NCBI GenBank assembly: GCA_016721465.1
Contig: JADKIA010000031.1
Coordinates: 558,001 to 622,000 of the forward strand
Direction: 5' to 3'
DNA from: Ideonella sp.
GTDB lineage: Bacteria; Pseudomonadota; Gammaproteobacteria; Burkholderiales; Burkholderiaceae_C
Length of the DNA: 64,000 nt
Part shown: positions 40,985-49,484 of the stretch, one piece after another
Layout of the letters: every line of letters starts with the position of its first letter
How positions within the stretch are numbered: the stretch's first letter is position 1
Program-made: the position numbers and the translations under genes
The notes under the pieces: generated by a model
What the model was told of the DNA's origin: nothing
What the model saw: the letters and a program-made list of their open reading frames with translations, nothing else
Databases searched by the model: none

Positions 40985-41692
40985 TCAGCGGGCGCAAAGA
41001 AAACCGTAGAGGTTGCGCAACATGGCGGCCGTGGCACCCCATATGAAATATTCGCGCGGCAGGCCCGCGGGGTCCTGTCCGACCCAGGGCATCGACAGGA
41101 AGCGCCGCGGTTGGCCCAACATCTCGAATGCGTGGCGCCGATGGTGGGCCGGCGTCATCAGGAATTGCAGCGGCACTTCGAAGGCCTCGGCCACTTCAAA
41201 GCTGTCGAGTGCCAGCGTGAAGTCGGGTTGCACCAAGGCCACCACTGGCGTGACCACGTAGCTGGTCACGGTGCGGTAGATGGGCAGCGTGCCGATGACC
41301 TCGACATGGCGGCGGTGCAGGCCCACTTCTTCTTCGGTTTCACGCAGTGCGGTGGCCTGCGCACTGCCGTCATGGTCCTCGCTGCGGCCCCCCGGGAAGC
41401 TGATCTGGCCGGCATGGTCGCGCAGATGATCGGTGCGCCGGGTGAGCAGCACGTGCAGGCCATCGTCGCGCATCACCAGCGGAATCAGGACCGCCGCTGC
41501 CGCCGGTTCACGGTCGAGTTGGAAGCGTTGACCGTCACCCGGGATCTCGGGTGTCCAAGTCGGCGGATTGCCGAAGCGCTGGCGCAGGGCCTGCGGCTCA
41601 AGTGCGGTGGCCGGCGCGGGCGGCAGGTGATCGTCCACCTCGATCACCGGGATCGCCTTGGGGTCGGTGATGCGTGGAATTCGTCCGCTCAT
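40985..41692 (-). CDS. Nudix hydrolase, CoA pyrophosphatase (NudL-like)
   Basis: A 235-residue Nudix protein. The Nudix box is GGRSEDHDGSAQATALRETEEEVGL (given here as a run of key elements: GG, D, REtxEEvG), preceded by VLLTRRTDHLRDHAGQISF, the UPF0035-type sequence of CoA pyrophosphatases. It would hydrolyse CoA or its oxidised forms to phosphopantetheine and ADP. The C-terminus REYFIWGATAAMLRNLYGFL is also typical. The start MSGRIPR fits the family; the frame upstream reads through a terminator and duplicated sequence. Probably co-transcribed with the CobD/CbiB-like gene. Confidence 0.9.
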   Translation of the reverse strand: MSGRIPRITDPKAIPVIEVDDHLPPAPATALEPQALRQRFGNPPTWTPEIPGDGQRFQLDREPAAAAVLIPLVMRDDGLHVLLTRRTDHLRDHAGQISFPGGRSEDHDGSAQATALRETEEEVGLHRRHVEVIGTLPIYRTVTSYVVTPVVALVQPDFTLALDSFEVAEAFEVPLQFLMTPAHHRRHAFEMLGQPRRFLSMPWVGQDPAGLPREYFIWGATAAMLRNLYGFLCAR

Positions 41693-41722
41693 GGGTCGGT
41701 GAGCATAGCGCGCCGGAAACGA

Positions 41723-41748
41723 ACAAGCCGCCCCGGGGGGCGGCTTGT
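41723..41748 (-). terminator. Terminator-like hairpin after the rpsP-rplS operon
   Basis: ACAAGCCGCCCC and GGGGCGGCTTGT form a perfect 12-bp stem with a 2-nt centre. On the minus strand it is followed by TCGTTTCC. It lies between rplS and the Nudix start, so it may end the ribosomal operon upstream of the Nudix gene; the T-run is weak. Confidence 0.6.
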
Positions 41749-41805
41749 CCGGGCCAGCACTTGTGGCAGGCAGCCACCGTCGCCGCTCACCGTGCTGTGC
41801 GACGA

Positions 41806-41935
41806 GTGCCTTTCGGCACCCGCCTGATCTTCGATCAGGCCAGCTTCTGCGGAGCAAGCCGCGTCCGCTGTGCATCGTGCTGCGCACGATGGGTGCCTTT
41901 CGGCACCCGCCTGATCTTCGATCAGGCCAGCTTCT
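41806..41935. repeat. Duplicated rplS 3' end with double hairpin, 87-bp spacing
   Basis: The 43-bp sequence at 41806-41848 recurs exactly at 41893-41935. Each copy holds GTGCC-TTTC-GGCAC and CCTGATC-TTC-GATCAGG hairpins followed by the last codons of rplS. Flanks (CGTGCTG-GC-ACGA) are also similar, so about 87 bp was duplicated in tandem. Copy 2 includes the real rplS stop (41922-41924); copy 1 is downstream and non-coding. Confidence 0.85.
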
Positions 41936-42275
41936 CTTTGATCCGGGCCGACTTGCCCGAACGCTCGCGCAGGTAGTACAGCTTGGCGCGGCGGACATCG
42001 CCACGGCGCTTGACGTCAATCGACGCGATCAGCGGGCTGTACAGCTGGAACGTGCGCTCCACGCCTTCGCCACTGGAAATCTTGCGCACGATGAAGCTGC
42101 TGTTCAGGCCGCGGTTGCGCTTGGCGATCACGACGCCTTCGTAGGCCTGCAGGCGCTTGCGCGTGCCTTCCACCACGTTGACGCTGACGATCACGGTGTC
42201 GCCGGGGGCGAAGGTCGGAATGGTCTTGCCCAATCGGGCAATTTCTTCCTGCTCTAGGGTGCGGATCAGATCCAC
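41922..42275 (-). CDS. rplS: 50S ribosomal protein L19
   Basis: A 117-residue L19 with the family sequence IRTLEQEEIARL at the start, FAPGDTVIVSVNVVEGTRKRLQAYEGVVI in the core and KLYYLRERSGKSARIKEKLA at the end. L19 sits at the 30S-50S interface near the aminoacyl-tRNA site. The start codon is GTG, read from position 42275, with a strong AGGAG site upstream. It is the last gene of the rpsP-rimM-trmD-rplS operon, 68 bp after trmD. Its 3' end and stop lie within a sequence that is duplicated just downstream. Confidence 0.98.
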   Translation of the reverse strand: MDLIRTLEQEEIARLGKTIPTFAPGDTVIVSVNVVEGTRKRLQAYEGVVIAKRNRGLNSSFIVRKISSGEGVERTFQLYSPLIASIDVKRRGDVRRAKLYYLRERSGKSARIKEKLA

Positions 42276-42343
42276 TGGTTTTCTCCTGAAGCGATCATGG
42301 CGGCGCTCTGTAGTGGCCCGTCAGAGGATCGAAAAGCCTTCGA

Positions 42344-43114
42344 TTATAGATCAAGTGCCTGCAGTGTCTTCTCGTCTTGTTTGGACAACCGGCCGGCTGC
42401 TCGCGCCGCTTCGATCAGGTCCGGGCGGCGGCGAGCCGTGACCGCCAGTGACTGGTCGCGGCGCCACCGAGCGATGTCGCCATGGTGACCCGAACGCAGC
42501 ACCTCCGGCACCGGCAGCGGTCCGTCGGGCGTCTGCAGTACCTCGGGCCGGCTGTAATGCGGGCCTTCGAGCAGGCCGTCGGAGAAACTGTCCTGCTGGT
42601 GGGATTCATCGGTGAGGACTCCAGTCTGCAGACGGGCCACTGCGTCCAGCAAGGCCAGCGCTGGCAATTCGCCCCCTGAAAGCACGAAGTCGCCCAGGCT
42701 CAACTCCAGTGTCACGTGCCGGTCGATCACGCGCTGATCGATGCCTTCATAGCGGCCGCAGAGCAGTACGGCGCCCGGGCCGGTGGCCAGGGTCTGCACG
42801 ACGGCCTGGCTCAGCGGCAATCCGGTCGGCGTGAAATGCACCACCGCGGGCGCCAGTTGCTGGTCGGCGCCGGTGGCATGGCGGTCGGTGCGAACGGCGG
42901 CGAGGGCCCGCTCCAGGGGTTCGGCCAGCAATACCATGCCCGGGCCACCGCCATAGGGGCGGTCATCGACCCTGCGATAGGCGTCTTCGGCGAAGTCACG
43001 CAGTGGCCAGAGCCGCACGTCCACCTGGCCGGACTCGAAAGCTCGCCGGGTGATGCCCTGGGCGAGGTGCGGGCCGAACAGGTCCGGGAACAGGGTGATG
43101 ATGTCGAAGCGCAT
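42344..43114 (-). CDS. trmD: tRNA (guanine-N1)-methyltransferase TrmD
   Basis: A 256-residue SPOUT-class methyltransferase making m1G37 in tRNAs that read CNN codons, which prevents +1 frameshifting. The knot region is visible as LLCGRYEGIDQRV (about 118-130) and SLGDFVLSGGELPAL (about 145-159), and the catalytic Asp region as LLEGPHYSRPEV. It lies 14 bp after rimM in the standard betaproteobacterial order. Length and start MRFDIITLFPDLF are typical. Confidence 0.98.
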   Translation of the reverse strand: MRFDIITLFPDLFGPHLAQGITRRAFESGQVDVRLWPLRDFAEDAYRRVDDRPYGGGPGMVLLAEPLERALAAVRTDRHATGADQQLAPAVVHFTPTGLPLSQAVVQTLATGPGAVLLCGRYEGIDQRVIDRHVTLELSLGDFVLSGGELPALALLDAVARLQTGVLTDESHQQDSFSDGLLEGPHYSRPEVLQTPDGPLPVPEVLRSGHHGDIARWRRDQSLAVTARRRPDLIEAARAAGRLSKQDEKTLQALDL

Positions 43115-43128
43115 GCGGCTTCAGGCGA

Positions 43129-43725
43129 TCAGTAGTCCAGGCCCCAGTCCACGGTGATTCGACGTGCAGCCAGGTTCACGTCGTCCACATAGGCGCCCAC
43201 GAACGGGATCAATCGCTCGGACTGGTCGGGCGGTGCCCCGTCGACCGCATCGGGCCGGCGCAGCCGCAGCACGCTGTGCGCCCCGGTGTCCAGCAGATCG
43301 ATCACTTGGCCCAGTGCCTGGCCCTCGCGGTTGAACACGGCCAGCCCGATCAAATCGATCCAGTAGTACTCGCCATCGCCCGCCGTGGGAAAGCTTGAGC
43401 GAGCAATGAACAGGCGCGCGCCTTTCATTCGCTCGGCCGCGCTTCGATCGGGAATCTCCTGCGCCGTTGCCACCACACCGTCGCCATGTTCCTTGGCCAG
43501 GGTGATGCGCAGCAGCGGCGGATAACTTTGGCGGGTCGGCCCGAGTGTTTCGGGCGGTCGAACGAACCAGCGGCGGCTGGAGAACAGCGCCTTTGGGTCG
43601 TTGGAGAACGGCTTGACGCGAATTCCGCCCTTGATGCCCCAGGCGCCAATCACCAACCCGACCTCGACGGCATCGTCGGGGAAGGCTGGTTCACCGTCGG
43701 CCAAGCCCTGCATGCCACCCATCAT
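43129..43725 (-). CDS. rimM: Ribosome maturation factor RimM
   Basis: A 198-residue RimM with an N-terminal RimM beta-barrel (VEVGLVIGAWGIKGGIRVKPFS at about 21-42) and a C-terminal PRC-barrel (YYWIDLIGLAVFN ... GQVIDLLDTGAHSVLRL). It binds S19 and helps 30S head assembly. Two adjacent ATG codons and a third at 43713 could all serve as start; I keep the first, since none has a clear ribosome site. It follows rpsP by 49 bp. Confidence 0.97.
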   Translation of the reverse strand: MMGGMQGLADGEPAFPDDAVEVGLVIGAWGIKGGIRVKPFSNDPKALFSSRRWFVRPPETLGPTRQSYPPLLRITLAKEHGDGVVATAQEIPDRSAAERMKGARLFIARSSFPTAGDGEYYWIDLIGLAVFNREGQALGQVIDLLDTGAHSVLRLRRPDAVDGAPPDQSERLIPFVGAYVDDVNLAARRITVDWGLDY

Positions 43726-43774
43726 CGACCGATCGTCGATTCAGTCGGCCCAGGCGCAGCCGACGGATTCAGGA

Positions 43775-44038
43775 TCAGGCCGCGGGAGCGACCTGGGCCT
43801 TGGCAGCGTCGGAGACCAGGCGCTTGACGGTGGGCGACAGTTGGGCGCCGACACCCTTCCAGTGCGTGACGCGGTCCAGCGCGACGCGCAAGGGCTGCTC
43901 GCCGCCGGAGGCCATCGGGTTGTAGAACCCCAGGCGCTCGATGAAGCGACCGTCGCGGCGTTCGCGCGAATCGGCCACGACGATGTAGTAGAACGGGCGC
44001 TTCTTGGCGCCGCTGCGAGCCAGTCGGACAACGACCAT
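43775..44038 (-). CDS. rpsP: 30S ribosomal protein S16
   Basis: An 87-residue S16 beginning VVVRLARSGAKKRPFYYIV and containing the ERLGFYNPMA segment and the conserved W in THWKGVGAQLSPTV. S16 is an early 30S assembly protein. It heads the rpsP-rimM-trmD-rplS operon. A perfect TATAAT lies about 210 bp upstream (44252-44257), implying a leader of roughly 200 nt. Confidence 0.98.
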   Translation of the reverse strand: MVVVRLARSGAKKRPFYYIVVADSRERRDGRFIERLGFYNPMASGGEQPLRVALDRVTHWKGVGAQLSPTVKRLVSDAAKAQVAPAA

Positions 44039-44251
44039 GGTGATGATTTCCGGAATTTGGTTTGCGACCGGTCAGCCAAGGAGACACTCGAGTCTGGGCC
44101 GGTCATTTCAGCGGACATCGCTCACAGCTGCAGGCCCCCGGACAGACCCAGGGACCGAACAAGACCATCGCAACAGCGCCCGCGCACTTTGGGATTCAAT
44201 TCGGTTCTGTAGATACGCCGGTGTTCCCACCGACCAGCGCCGAAACCGCGC

Positions 44252-44279
44252 ATTATAGGCTGGGCAGCCGAATTGACCA
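44252..44279 (-). promoter_or_regulatory. Putative promoter of the rpsP operon, with long leader
   Basis: On the minus strand TGGTCA (44279-44274, 4 of 6 to -35) and a perfect TATAAT (44257-44252) are 16 bp apart. The gap 44039-44348 contains no gene; it holds this promoter and a transcribed leader of about 200 nt before rpsP, in which I see no known riboswitch or leader motif. Confidence 0.55.
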
Positions 44280-44348
44280 GTGGGGCGTTTGGCGCGGTGT
44301 TGGCAAGCCCGCTGGAGTCGGCGCGCGGTGGGGTGCCCCGACGCGACA

Positions 44349-44804
44349 ATGCTGGCCATGCGCAATCGATCCAAGACCCTGGCCACCTGGTTGGCCGTCG
44401 TGGGGGGCAGCCTGGGGCTGCACCGTTTCTACCTGCATGGCGCCAAGGATGTCTGGGCCTGGCTGCACCCCTGGCCCACGCTGCTTGGGCTGGCGGGCGT
44501 GATCCGCATGCGCGGGCTGGGGCAGGACGACCACGCCGCCTGGCTGCTGATCCCGGTGCTCGGGGTGATGCTCAGCATCGGCATGTTGTCGGCCATCGTC
44601 ATCGGCCTGACACCGGACGAACGTTGGGCCGCGCGTTTCCATCCGGATCACACCTCACCAGTGTCTGCCAGTGGCTGGGGTGCCGTGATCGGGGTGATCG
44701 TGGCGCTCATGATCGGCGGAGGCGTGCTGATGGGGACGCTGGCCTTTGGCGGCCAGAAATACTTCGAGTACCAGCGCGAGTTGTCGGAGAAGCAAGCCGC
44801 TTGA
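44349..44804 (+). CDS. TM2-domain-containing membrane protein
   Basis: A 151-residue inner-membrane protein with a TM2 domain: RNRSKTLATWLAVVGGSLGLHRFYLHGAKDVWAW (helix, GLHRFYL turn, helix), then two more hydrophobic helices (about 70-95 and 115-140) and a charged cytoplasmic tail. TM2 proteins have no agreed function in bacteria. ATG at 44349 or 44358 are both possible and neither has a clear ribosome site. It is divergent from rpsP and convergent with the phosphate transporter gene (15 bp between stops). Confidence 0.82.
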   Translation: MLAMRNRSKTLATWLAVVGGSLGLHRFYLHGAKDVWAWLHPWPTLLGLAGVIRMRGLGQDDHAAWLLIPVLGVMLSIGMLSAIVIGLTPDERWAARFHPDHTSPVSASGWGAVIGVIVALMIGGGVLMGTLAFGGQKYFEYQRELSEKQAA

Positions 44805-44819
44805 GGCGGCCCGTGTCCC

Positions 44820-45830
44820 TCAGAACAGACTCAGGCTTGCCCAATAGGCGCAGGCTGCCACGAAGGCCGACGCCGGGATCGTGAAGATCCAGGCCCAGAC
44901 GATGTTGCCCGCCACGCCCCAGCGCACGGCCGAAGGGTTGCGCACCGAGCCCACGCCGATGATGGCGCCAGTGATGGTGTGCGTGGTGGACACCGGCACC
45001 CCCATCGCCGTGGCGATGAACAGGGTCAGCGCGCCACCGGTCTCGGCGCAGAAGCCGCCCACGGGCCTGAGCTTGGTGATCTTCTGACCCATGGTCTTGA
45101 CGATGCGCCAGCCCCCCATCATGGTGCCCGCGCCGATGGCCAGGTAGCAGCACCAGATCGTCCACGCCGGCGGCATCGCGTCGCTGGCATTGGCATGGCC
45201 CGAGGCGATCAGCAGCATCCAGATGATGCCAATGGTCTTCTGCGCATCGTTGCCTCCATGGCCCAGCGAGTAGGCGCCAGCCGAAACGAGCTGCATGCGG
45301 CGGAACCAGCGATCCACCTTCAGCGGTGTGGCGCGGCGGAACACCCAGGCTACCAGCACCATCATCATCCCGCCGAGAAAGAACCCCAGCACAGGCGAGA
45401 CGAAGATGAAGACCACCGTCTTGGCGATGCCGGCACCCAGCAGCTTGCCCGCGCCCGCCTTGGCGATCACGGCGCCGACGATGCCGCCGATCAAGGCATG
45501 CGACGAGCTGGAAGGGATGCCATACCACCAGGTGATGAGATTCCAGGTGATGGCCCCCAGCAAGGCGCCGAACACGACGTGGTGATCGACCACCCCCGGT
45601 TCCACGATGCCCTTGCCCACCGTGGCCGCCACCGACAGATGAAACACCATGATGGCCACCACGTTGAAGAAGGCGGCGAACAACACCGCCTGCTGCGGCT
45701 TGAGTACGCCTGTGGACACCACCGTGGCAATGGAATTGGCGGCGTCATGGAAGCCGTTCATGAAATCGAACGCCAGCGCCAGGACGACGAGCATCGCCAC
45801 GACCCAGAAGCTGATCTGGAGTGCACTCAT
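44820..45830 (-). CDS. Inorganic phosphate transporter, PiT family
   Basis: A 336-residue PiT transporter with about ten helices and both copies of the family repeat: DFMNGFHDAANSIATVVSTGVL near the N-terminus and SLGHGGNDAQKTIGIIWM in the middle. These proteins import phosphate or a metal-phosphate complex with protons at low affinity. It is 19 bp downstream of the DUF47 gene, a pairing found widely, where DUF47 proteins modulate Pit. The length is on the short, bacterial side of the family, as usual. Confidence 0.95.
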   Translation of the reverse strand: MSALQISFWVVAMLVVLALAFDFMNGFHDAANSIATVVSTGVLKPQQAVLFAAFFNVVAIMVFHLSVAATVGKGIVEPGVVDHHVVFGALLGAITWNLITWWYGIPSSSSHALIGGIVGAVIAKAGAGKLLGAGIAKTVVFIFVSPVLGFFLGGMMMVLVAWVFRRATPLKVDRWFRRMQLVSAGAYSLGHGGNDAQKTIGIIWMLLIASGHANASDAMPPAWTIWCCYLAIGAGTMMGGWRIVKTMGQKITKLRPVGGFCAETGGALTLFIATAMGVPVSTTHTITGAIIGVGSVRNPSAVRWGVAGNIVWAWIFTIPASAFVAACAYWASLSLF

Positions 45831-45849
45831 GGTGGAAACGCGCGCCTGG

Positions 45850-46497
45850 TCAGGAGTTCTCGAGGACGATGCCCTCGATCATGTTGGCCACGTCCTCGCA
45901 GCGATCGGAGATGGATTCCAGGTGCTCGTACACGGCCTTGAGCTTGATGAGTTCGCGCACCTCGATGTTGTCGCGGAAGAGTTTGCTCATCGCCGAGCGC
46001 ATCACCCGATCGGCATCGGATTCGAGGCGGTCGATTTCCTCGCAGGTCTTGAGCGCCGCTTCAGCCACCGCCGGCTGGCTGATCTTGGGCAGCAGCGTGA
46101 CGACGTGCTGCACGCGTTCGCAGCACTTGACCGAGATCTCGCCCAGGCGCAGCACGTCCTCGCTGACACTTTTCAGGTCGTACAGCGACATCACTTCGGA
46201 CGAGTCCTGCAGCAAGTCGAGGATGTCGTCCATCGCGTTGATCAGTCCATGGATCTGCTCGCGGTCGATGGGCGTGATGAAGGTCTTGTGCAGCAGCCGG
46301 TTCACGTCGGCAGTGATGCGATCGGCCTGCTTCTCGGCGTAGTCCACCTCTGCGGCGTACTTCTCGCGCAGCGACTGATCGTTGTAGTACTGCACCATCG
46401 ACATAAAGGCATGGGCACCGTCGGCGATGTATTTGCCGTGCTCGTTGAACATCTCGAAGAAGTTGCCTTCGCGCGGCAGCAGCTTGCCGAAAAACAT
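45850..46497 (-). CDS. DUF47 family (PhoU-like) putative phosphate transport regulator
   Basis: A 215-residue all-helical protein of the DUF47/PhoU-div family, starting MFFGKLLPREGNFFEMFNEH and carrying conserved acidic helix motifs (DYAEKQADRI, INAMDDILDLLQDSSEVM, LESDADRVMRSAMSKLF). Such proteins regulate the neighbouring PiT transporter. The true start MFFGKLL is 77 codons inside the open frame and matches the family N-terminus. The 169-bp gap before it holds the probable promoter of this two-gene operon; I see no Pho box there. Confidence 0.93.
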   Translation of the reverse strand: MFFGKLLPREGNFFEMFNEHGKYIADGAHAFMSMVQYYNDQSLREKYAAEVDYAEKQADRITADVNRLLHKTFITPIDREQIHGLINAMDDILDLLQDSSEVMSLYDLKSVSEDVLRLGEISVKCCERVQHVVTLLPKISQPAVAEAALKTCEEIDRLESDADRVMRSAMSKLFRDNIEVRELIKLKAVYEHLESISDRCEDVANMIEGIVLENS

Positions 46498-46666
46498 GGG
46501 AGCGTCTCCAGGGGCGGCCGGATGAGGCCGGAAATCGTCGATCTGATACAGCGGATGCGGGCCGTGCGAGATCGCGCAAAGGTGGCTCAATCGGCCCGAT
46601 CCCGACGTGGGCTGGCCGGCTTCGATCGGCCTCGCCGTGCACGTTGGTGAGCGGGGCGTCCGGAGG

Positions 46667-47170
46667 TCAGCGCGGCATTGTAGGGGGGCATGCCAGTGGC
46701 TCAACCACCTGACCGCCCGTGCTGGCAAGGTGCTCGGCCAAGGCGCCCAGGCCCGGGGCGCTCAGCTGCGGCGCCAGCTCCAGCAAGGGCTTCAACACGA
46801 AGGCACGCCTGTGCAGCCTCGGGTGAGGCAAGGTGAGTCGAGCGGTGGTGATGACGCTGTCGCCATGCAGCAGCAAGTCCAGGTCCAAGGTGCGCGGCGC
46901 ATGTCGGTAGGGACGCTCTCGGCCGAAATCGGCTTCGATGTGTTGCAAGGCATCGAGCAGGGCCAGTGGATCGAGTGCCGTATCGAGCTCGGCCACGGCA
47001 TTGATGAAGTCGGGCCCGCCGGCATCCACTGGCACGCTGCGGAAAAGCCTCGATGCGGCCACCAGGCCCAGCGGCCTCAGGCGCTCGATGGCGCGCAGCA
47101 CGGCGGCCTGCGGATCCGCCAGATTGGCCCCGATGCCCACGTAGGCACGCGAGCGCAGGTCAAACGGCAT
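46667..47170 (-). CDS. folK: 2-amino-4-hydroxy-6-hydroxymethyldihydropteridine pyrophosphokinase
   Basis: A 167-residue HPPK: YVGIGANLADPQAAV at the start, SVPVDAGGPDFINAVAEL in the middle and the signature RHAPRTLDLDLLLHG (about 92-106), whose acidic residues bind Mg-ATP. It pyrophosphorylates the pterin before condensation with p-aminobenzoate in folate synthesis. It lies 14 bp after pcnB at the end of the AI-2E/hda/HAD/pcnB/folK run, an order common in Burkholderiales. Confidence 0.97.
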   Translation of the reverse strand: MPFDLRSRAYVGIGANLADPQAAVLRAIERLRPLGLVAASRLFRSVPVDAGGPDFINAVAELDTALDPLALLDALQHIEADFGRERPYRHAPRTLDLDLLLHGDSVITTARLTLPHPRLHRRAFVLKPLLELAPQLSAPGLGALAEHLASTGGQVVEPLACPPTMPR

Positions 47171-47184
47171 GGCTGCTCGCCGAA

Positions 47185-48819
47185 TCAGGGCGCTTCCGCT
47201 GCACCCGCGTCGGGCGTGCCGCCACCGCCTGAGCCCGCGGGTTTGCGGCGACGGCGACGTCGCTTGCGCGGCGCGTTCGAATCGGCTGTCGCATCGGCGG
47301 GCGCCTCCACGGCCTCGTCGTCGCGCTCGTCCTCGGGCGTCGACACCGCGTCAGCGTTGGCGTTGCGCCCGGTCTGGCGTGCGACGCCGGGGCGTCCAAC
47401 GGCAGGCGCACGTTTGGGTGCAGTGCGCTGGGCCTCGCGGGCGGCGGCCAGCAATGCCTCGCGCTCGTCGTCGTCGCCGAGCGAGAAGTCTTCCCACCAC
47501 TCGGCCAGTTCCACCGGCACCTCACCCACATCGGCGCGCAGGCGCAGGAAGTCGAATCCGGCGCGGAACCGCGGTTGCTCGATCATGGAATGCGCCGTGT
47601 TGGTCTGGCGACGTTCCAGGCGCGGTTGCATCATCCAGATCTCGCGCATGTCGGCGCCCAGCTTGCCACGGCCGGAGATGTCGCCCACTCGCGCGTCGAA
47701 TACCGCATCGATCGCCTGTTGCAGGGCGGGTACCAGGTGCTCGCCATCGGCCTGGCGCGCGCGCCAGCCGGCCAGCACGTCATGCCACAGCAGGCAGGCG
47801 AGCAGGAAACTGGGCGCGACGGCCTTGTCTTCACTCACACGGCGATCGGTGTCGGCCAAGGCCTGACGCACGAAGGCTTGCTGCTGTGGCGTGGCGCGGA
47901 CCTCGTCAAACACGGCGTCCAGGATGGGGAAAACATTGCGGTGCAGCCCGTGCACCTTGAGCGCCTCGATGCTGTCCAGCGCATGGCCGGTCTGCAGCAG
48001 CTTGATCATCTCGTCGAACATGCGTGAAATCGGCACGTTGGCCAGCAAGGGGGCCAGTTCCTTCACCGGAGCGCCAGTCTTGGGCTCGAAGCTGAACCCC
48101 AGCTTGGCCGCGAAACGCACCGCTCGGATGATGCGCACCGGGTCTTCGCGGTAGCGCGTGGCCGGGTCGCCGATCAGGCGCAGCAGGCGCTTTTTCACGT
48201 CCGCGAGGCCGTTGTGATAGTCGACCACGATCTGCGTCTCGGGATCGTAGTACATCGCATTGACGGTGAAGTCACGCCGTGCAGCGTCTTCGATCTGCGG
48301 GCCCCAGACGTTGTCGCGCAGCACACGCCCACTGGCATCCACCGCGTGCGCCTGGCCGGCCAACTCGGCCTTCGAGGTCTTCTCGTTGCCGCCCACCTGC
48401 GTGGCCTCGGCCGAATCCAGGTAAGCGCGGAAGGTGGACACCTCGATCACCTCATGGTCGCGGCCGCGGCCGAAGATCACATGCACGATGCGGAAGCGTC
48501 GCCCGATGATGAAGGCGCGACGGAACAAGGCCTTCACTTGTTCGGGCGTGGCGTTGGTGGCCACGTCGAAGTCCTTGGGACGTCGATTGACCAGCAGGTC
48601 GCGCACCGCGCCACCCACCACGTAAGCCTCGAAACCGCCCACCTTCAAGGTGTGCACCACCTTGACCGCGCGTTCGTCAACCAAGGATGGGTCGATGCCG
48701 TGCTCGGACGCGGGGATCTCGATCCGCTTGCCAGCCGGGATGCGCGGCACAGCAATGGGGGTATCGCCGGTCTTGCGGGGCGGCTTGCCCAGCAGTTTGT
48801 CGATCAGACGCTTGATCAT
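47185..48819 (-). CDS. pcnB: Poly(A) polymerase I (polynucleotide adenylyltransferase)
   Basis: A 544-residue class II nucleotidyltransferase. The catalytic core is VVGGAVRDLLVNRRPKDFDVAT (about 66-87) with the DxD metal pair, followed by RRFRIVHVIFGRG and the RRDFTVNAMYYD motif, then helical tRNA-nucleotidyltransferase-like domains. A basic Arg/Lys-rich tail (PRKRRRRRRKPAG) ends the protein. It adds poly(A) to RNA 3' ends to promote decay. The start overlaps the HAD gene stop by 4 bp (ATGA). Confidence 0.96.
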   Translation of the reverse strand: MIKRLIDKLLGKPPRKTGDTPIAVPRIPAGKRIEIPASEHGIDPSLVDERAVKVVHTLKVGGFEAYVVGGAVRDLLVNRRPKDFDVATNATPEQVKALFRRAFIIGRRFRIVHVIFGRGRDHEVIEVSTFRAYLDSAEATQVGGNEKTSKAELAGQAHAVDASGRVLRDNVWGPQIEDAARRDFTVNAMYYDPETQIVVDYHNGLADVKKRLLRLIGDPATRYREDPVRIIRAVRFAAKLGFSFEPKTGAPVKELAPLLANVPISRMFDEMIKLLQTGHALDSIEALKVHGLHRNVFPILDAVFDEVRATPQQQAFVRQALADTDRRVSEDKAVAPSFLLACLLWHDVLAGWRARQADGEHLVPALQQAIDAVFDARVGDISGRGKLGADMREIWMMQPRLERRQTNTAHSMIEQPRFRAGFDFLRLRADVGEVPVELAEWWEDFSLGDDDEREALLAAAREAQRTAPKRAPAVGRPGVARQTGRNANADAVSTPEDERDDEAVEAPADATADSNAPRKRRRRRRKPAGSGGGGTPDAGAAEAP

Positions 48820-49484
48820 GAAAAGAGCCTCAGGATGCGCCAGCCGCGTTCGAGCGCAATGGCTTCGAGCGCGGGGCTGGGATGGGTGGCCACCGGATCA
48901 CTGACGCGTTCGAGCAGCGGCAGGTCGTTGGTGGAATCGCTGTAGAACAGCGTGCGGTCGAAGTCGCTCCAGTGCTGACCTTGGGCGGCGAGCCATTGGT
49001 CCACGCGGGCAATCTTGCCTTCGCGGAAGGACGGGGTGCCACGGATGCCCCCGGTGACGCGGCCTTGCGCATCGCGGAGCAACTCGACGGCAATCAGGTC
49101 GGAGACGCCAAACGCATCGGCGATCGGGCGGGTGATGAACTCGTTGGTGGCGGTGACGATGGCCACAAGATCCCCGTCGCGCTGGTGCCGGGCCACGAGC
49201 TCGGTGGCTTCCGGACGGACCATGGCTTGCATGACCTCGGCCATGAATCGCTGGCTGGCTGCAGCCTGCTCGGCCGGCGAGCGGTGACGCCAAGGCGCGG
49301 TGGCGAAGTCGATGTAGGCGTGGATGTCCAGCACGCCGGCCTGGTATTGATGAAAGAACTCGGTGTTTCGGCGTTGGTGTTCACCCGCATCCACCCAACC
49401 GATGGCCACCATGAATTCGCCGAAGGCGTGGTCGGAGTCGTGCTCGATCAGCGTGCCGTCCAGATCAAAGAGCACCAGGTTCAT
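48816..49484 (-). CDS. HAD-IB family (SerB-like) phosphohydrolase
   Basis: A 222-residue HAD hydrolase. Motif I is FDLDGTLIEHDSD (about 6-18), motif II is in VAIVTATNEF, and motif IV in FYSDSTNDLPLLE (about 180-192). The IB cap and overall length match the phosphoserine-phosphatase-like group, several of which act on other phosphomonoesters. Substrate not assignable. It is joined to hda and pcnB by 4-bp ATGA overlaps on both sides, so translation is coupled. Confidence 0.92.
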   Translation of the reverse strand: MNLVLFDLDGTLIEHDSDHAFGEFMVAIGWVDAGEHQRRNTEFFHQYQAGVLDIHAYIDFATAPWRHRSPAEQAAASQRFMAEVMQAMVRPEATELVARHQRDGDLVAIVTATNEFITRPIADAFGVSDLIAVELLRDAQGRVTGGIRGTPSFREGKIARVDQWLAAQGQHWSDFDRTLFYSDSTNDLPLLERVSDPVATHPSPALEAIALERGWRILRLFS

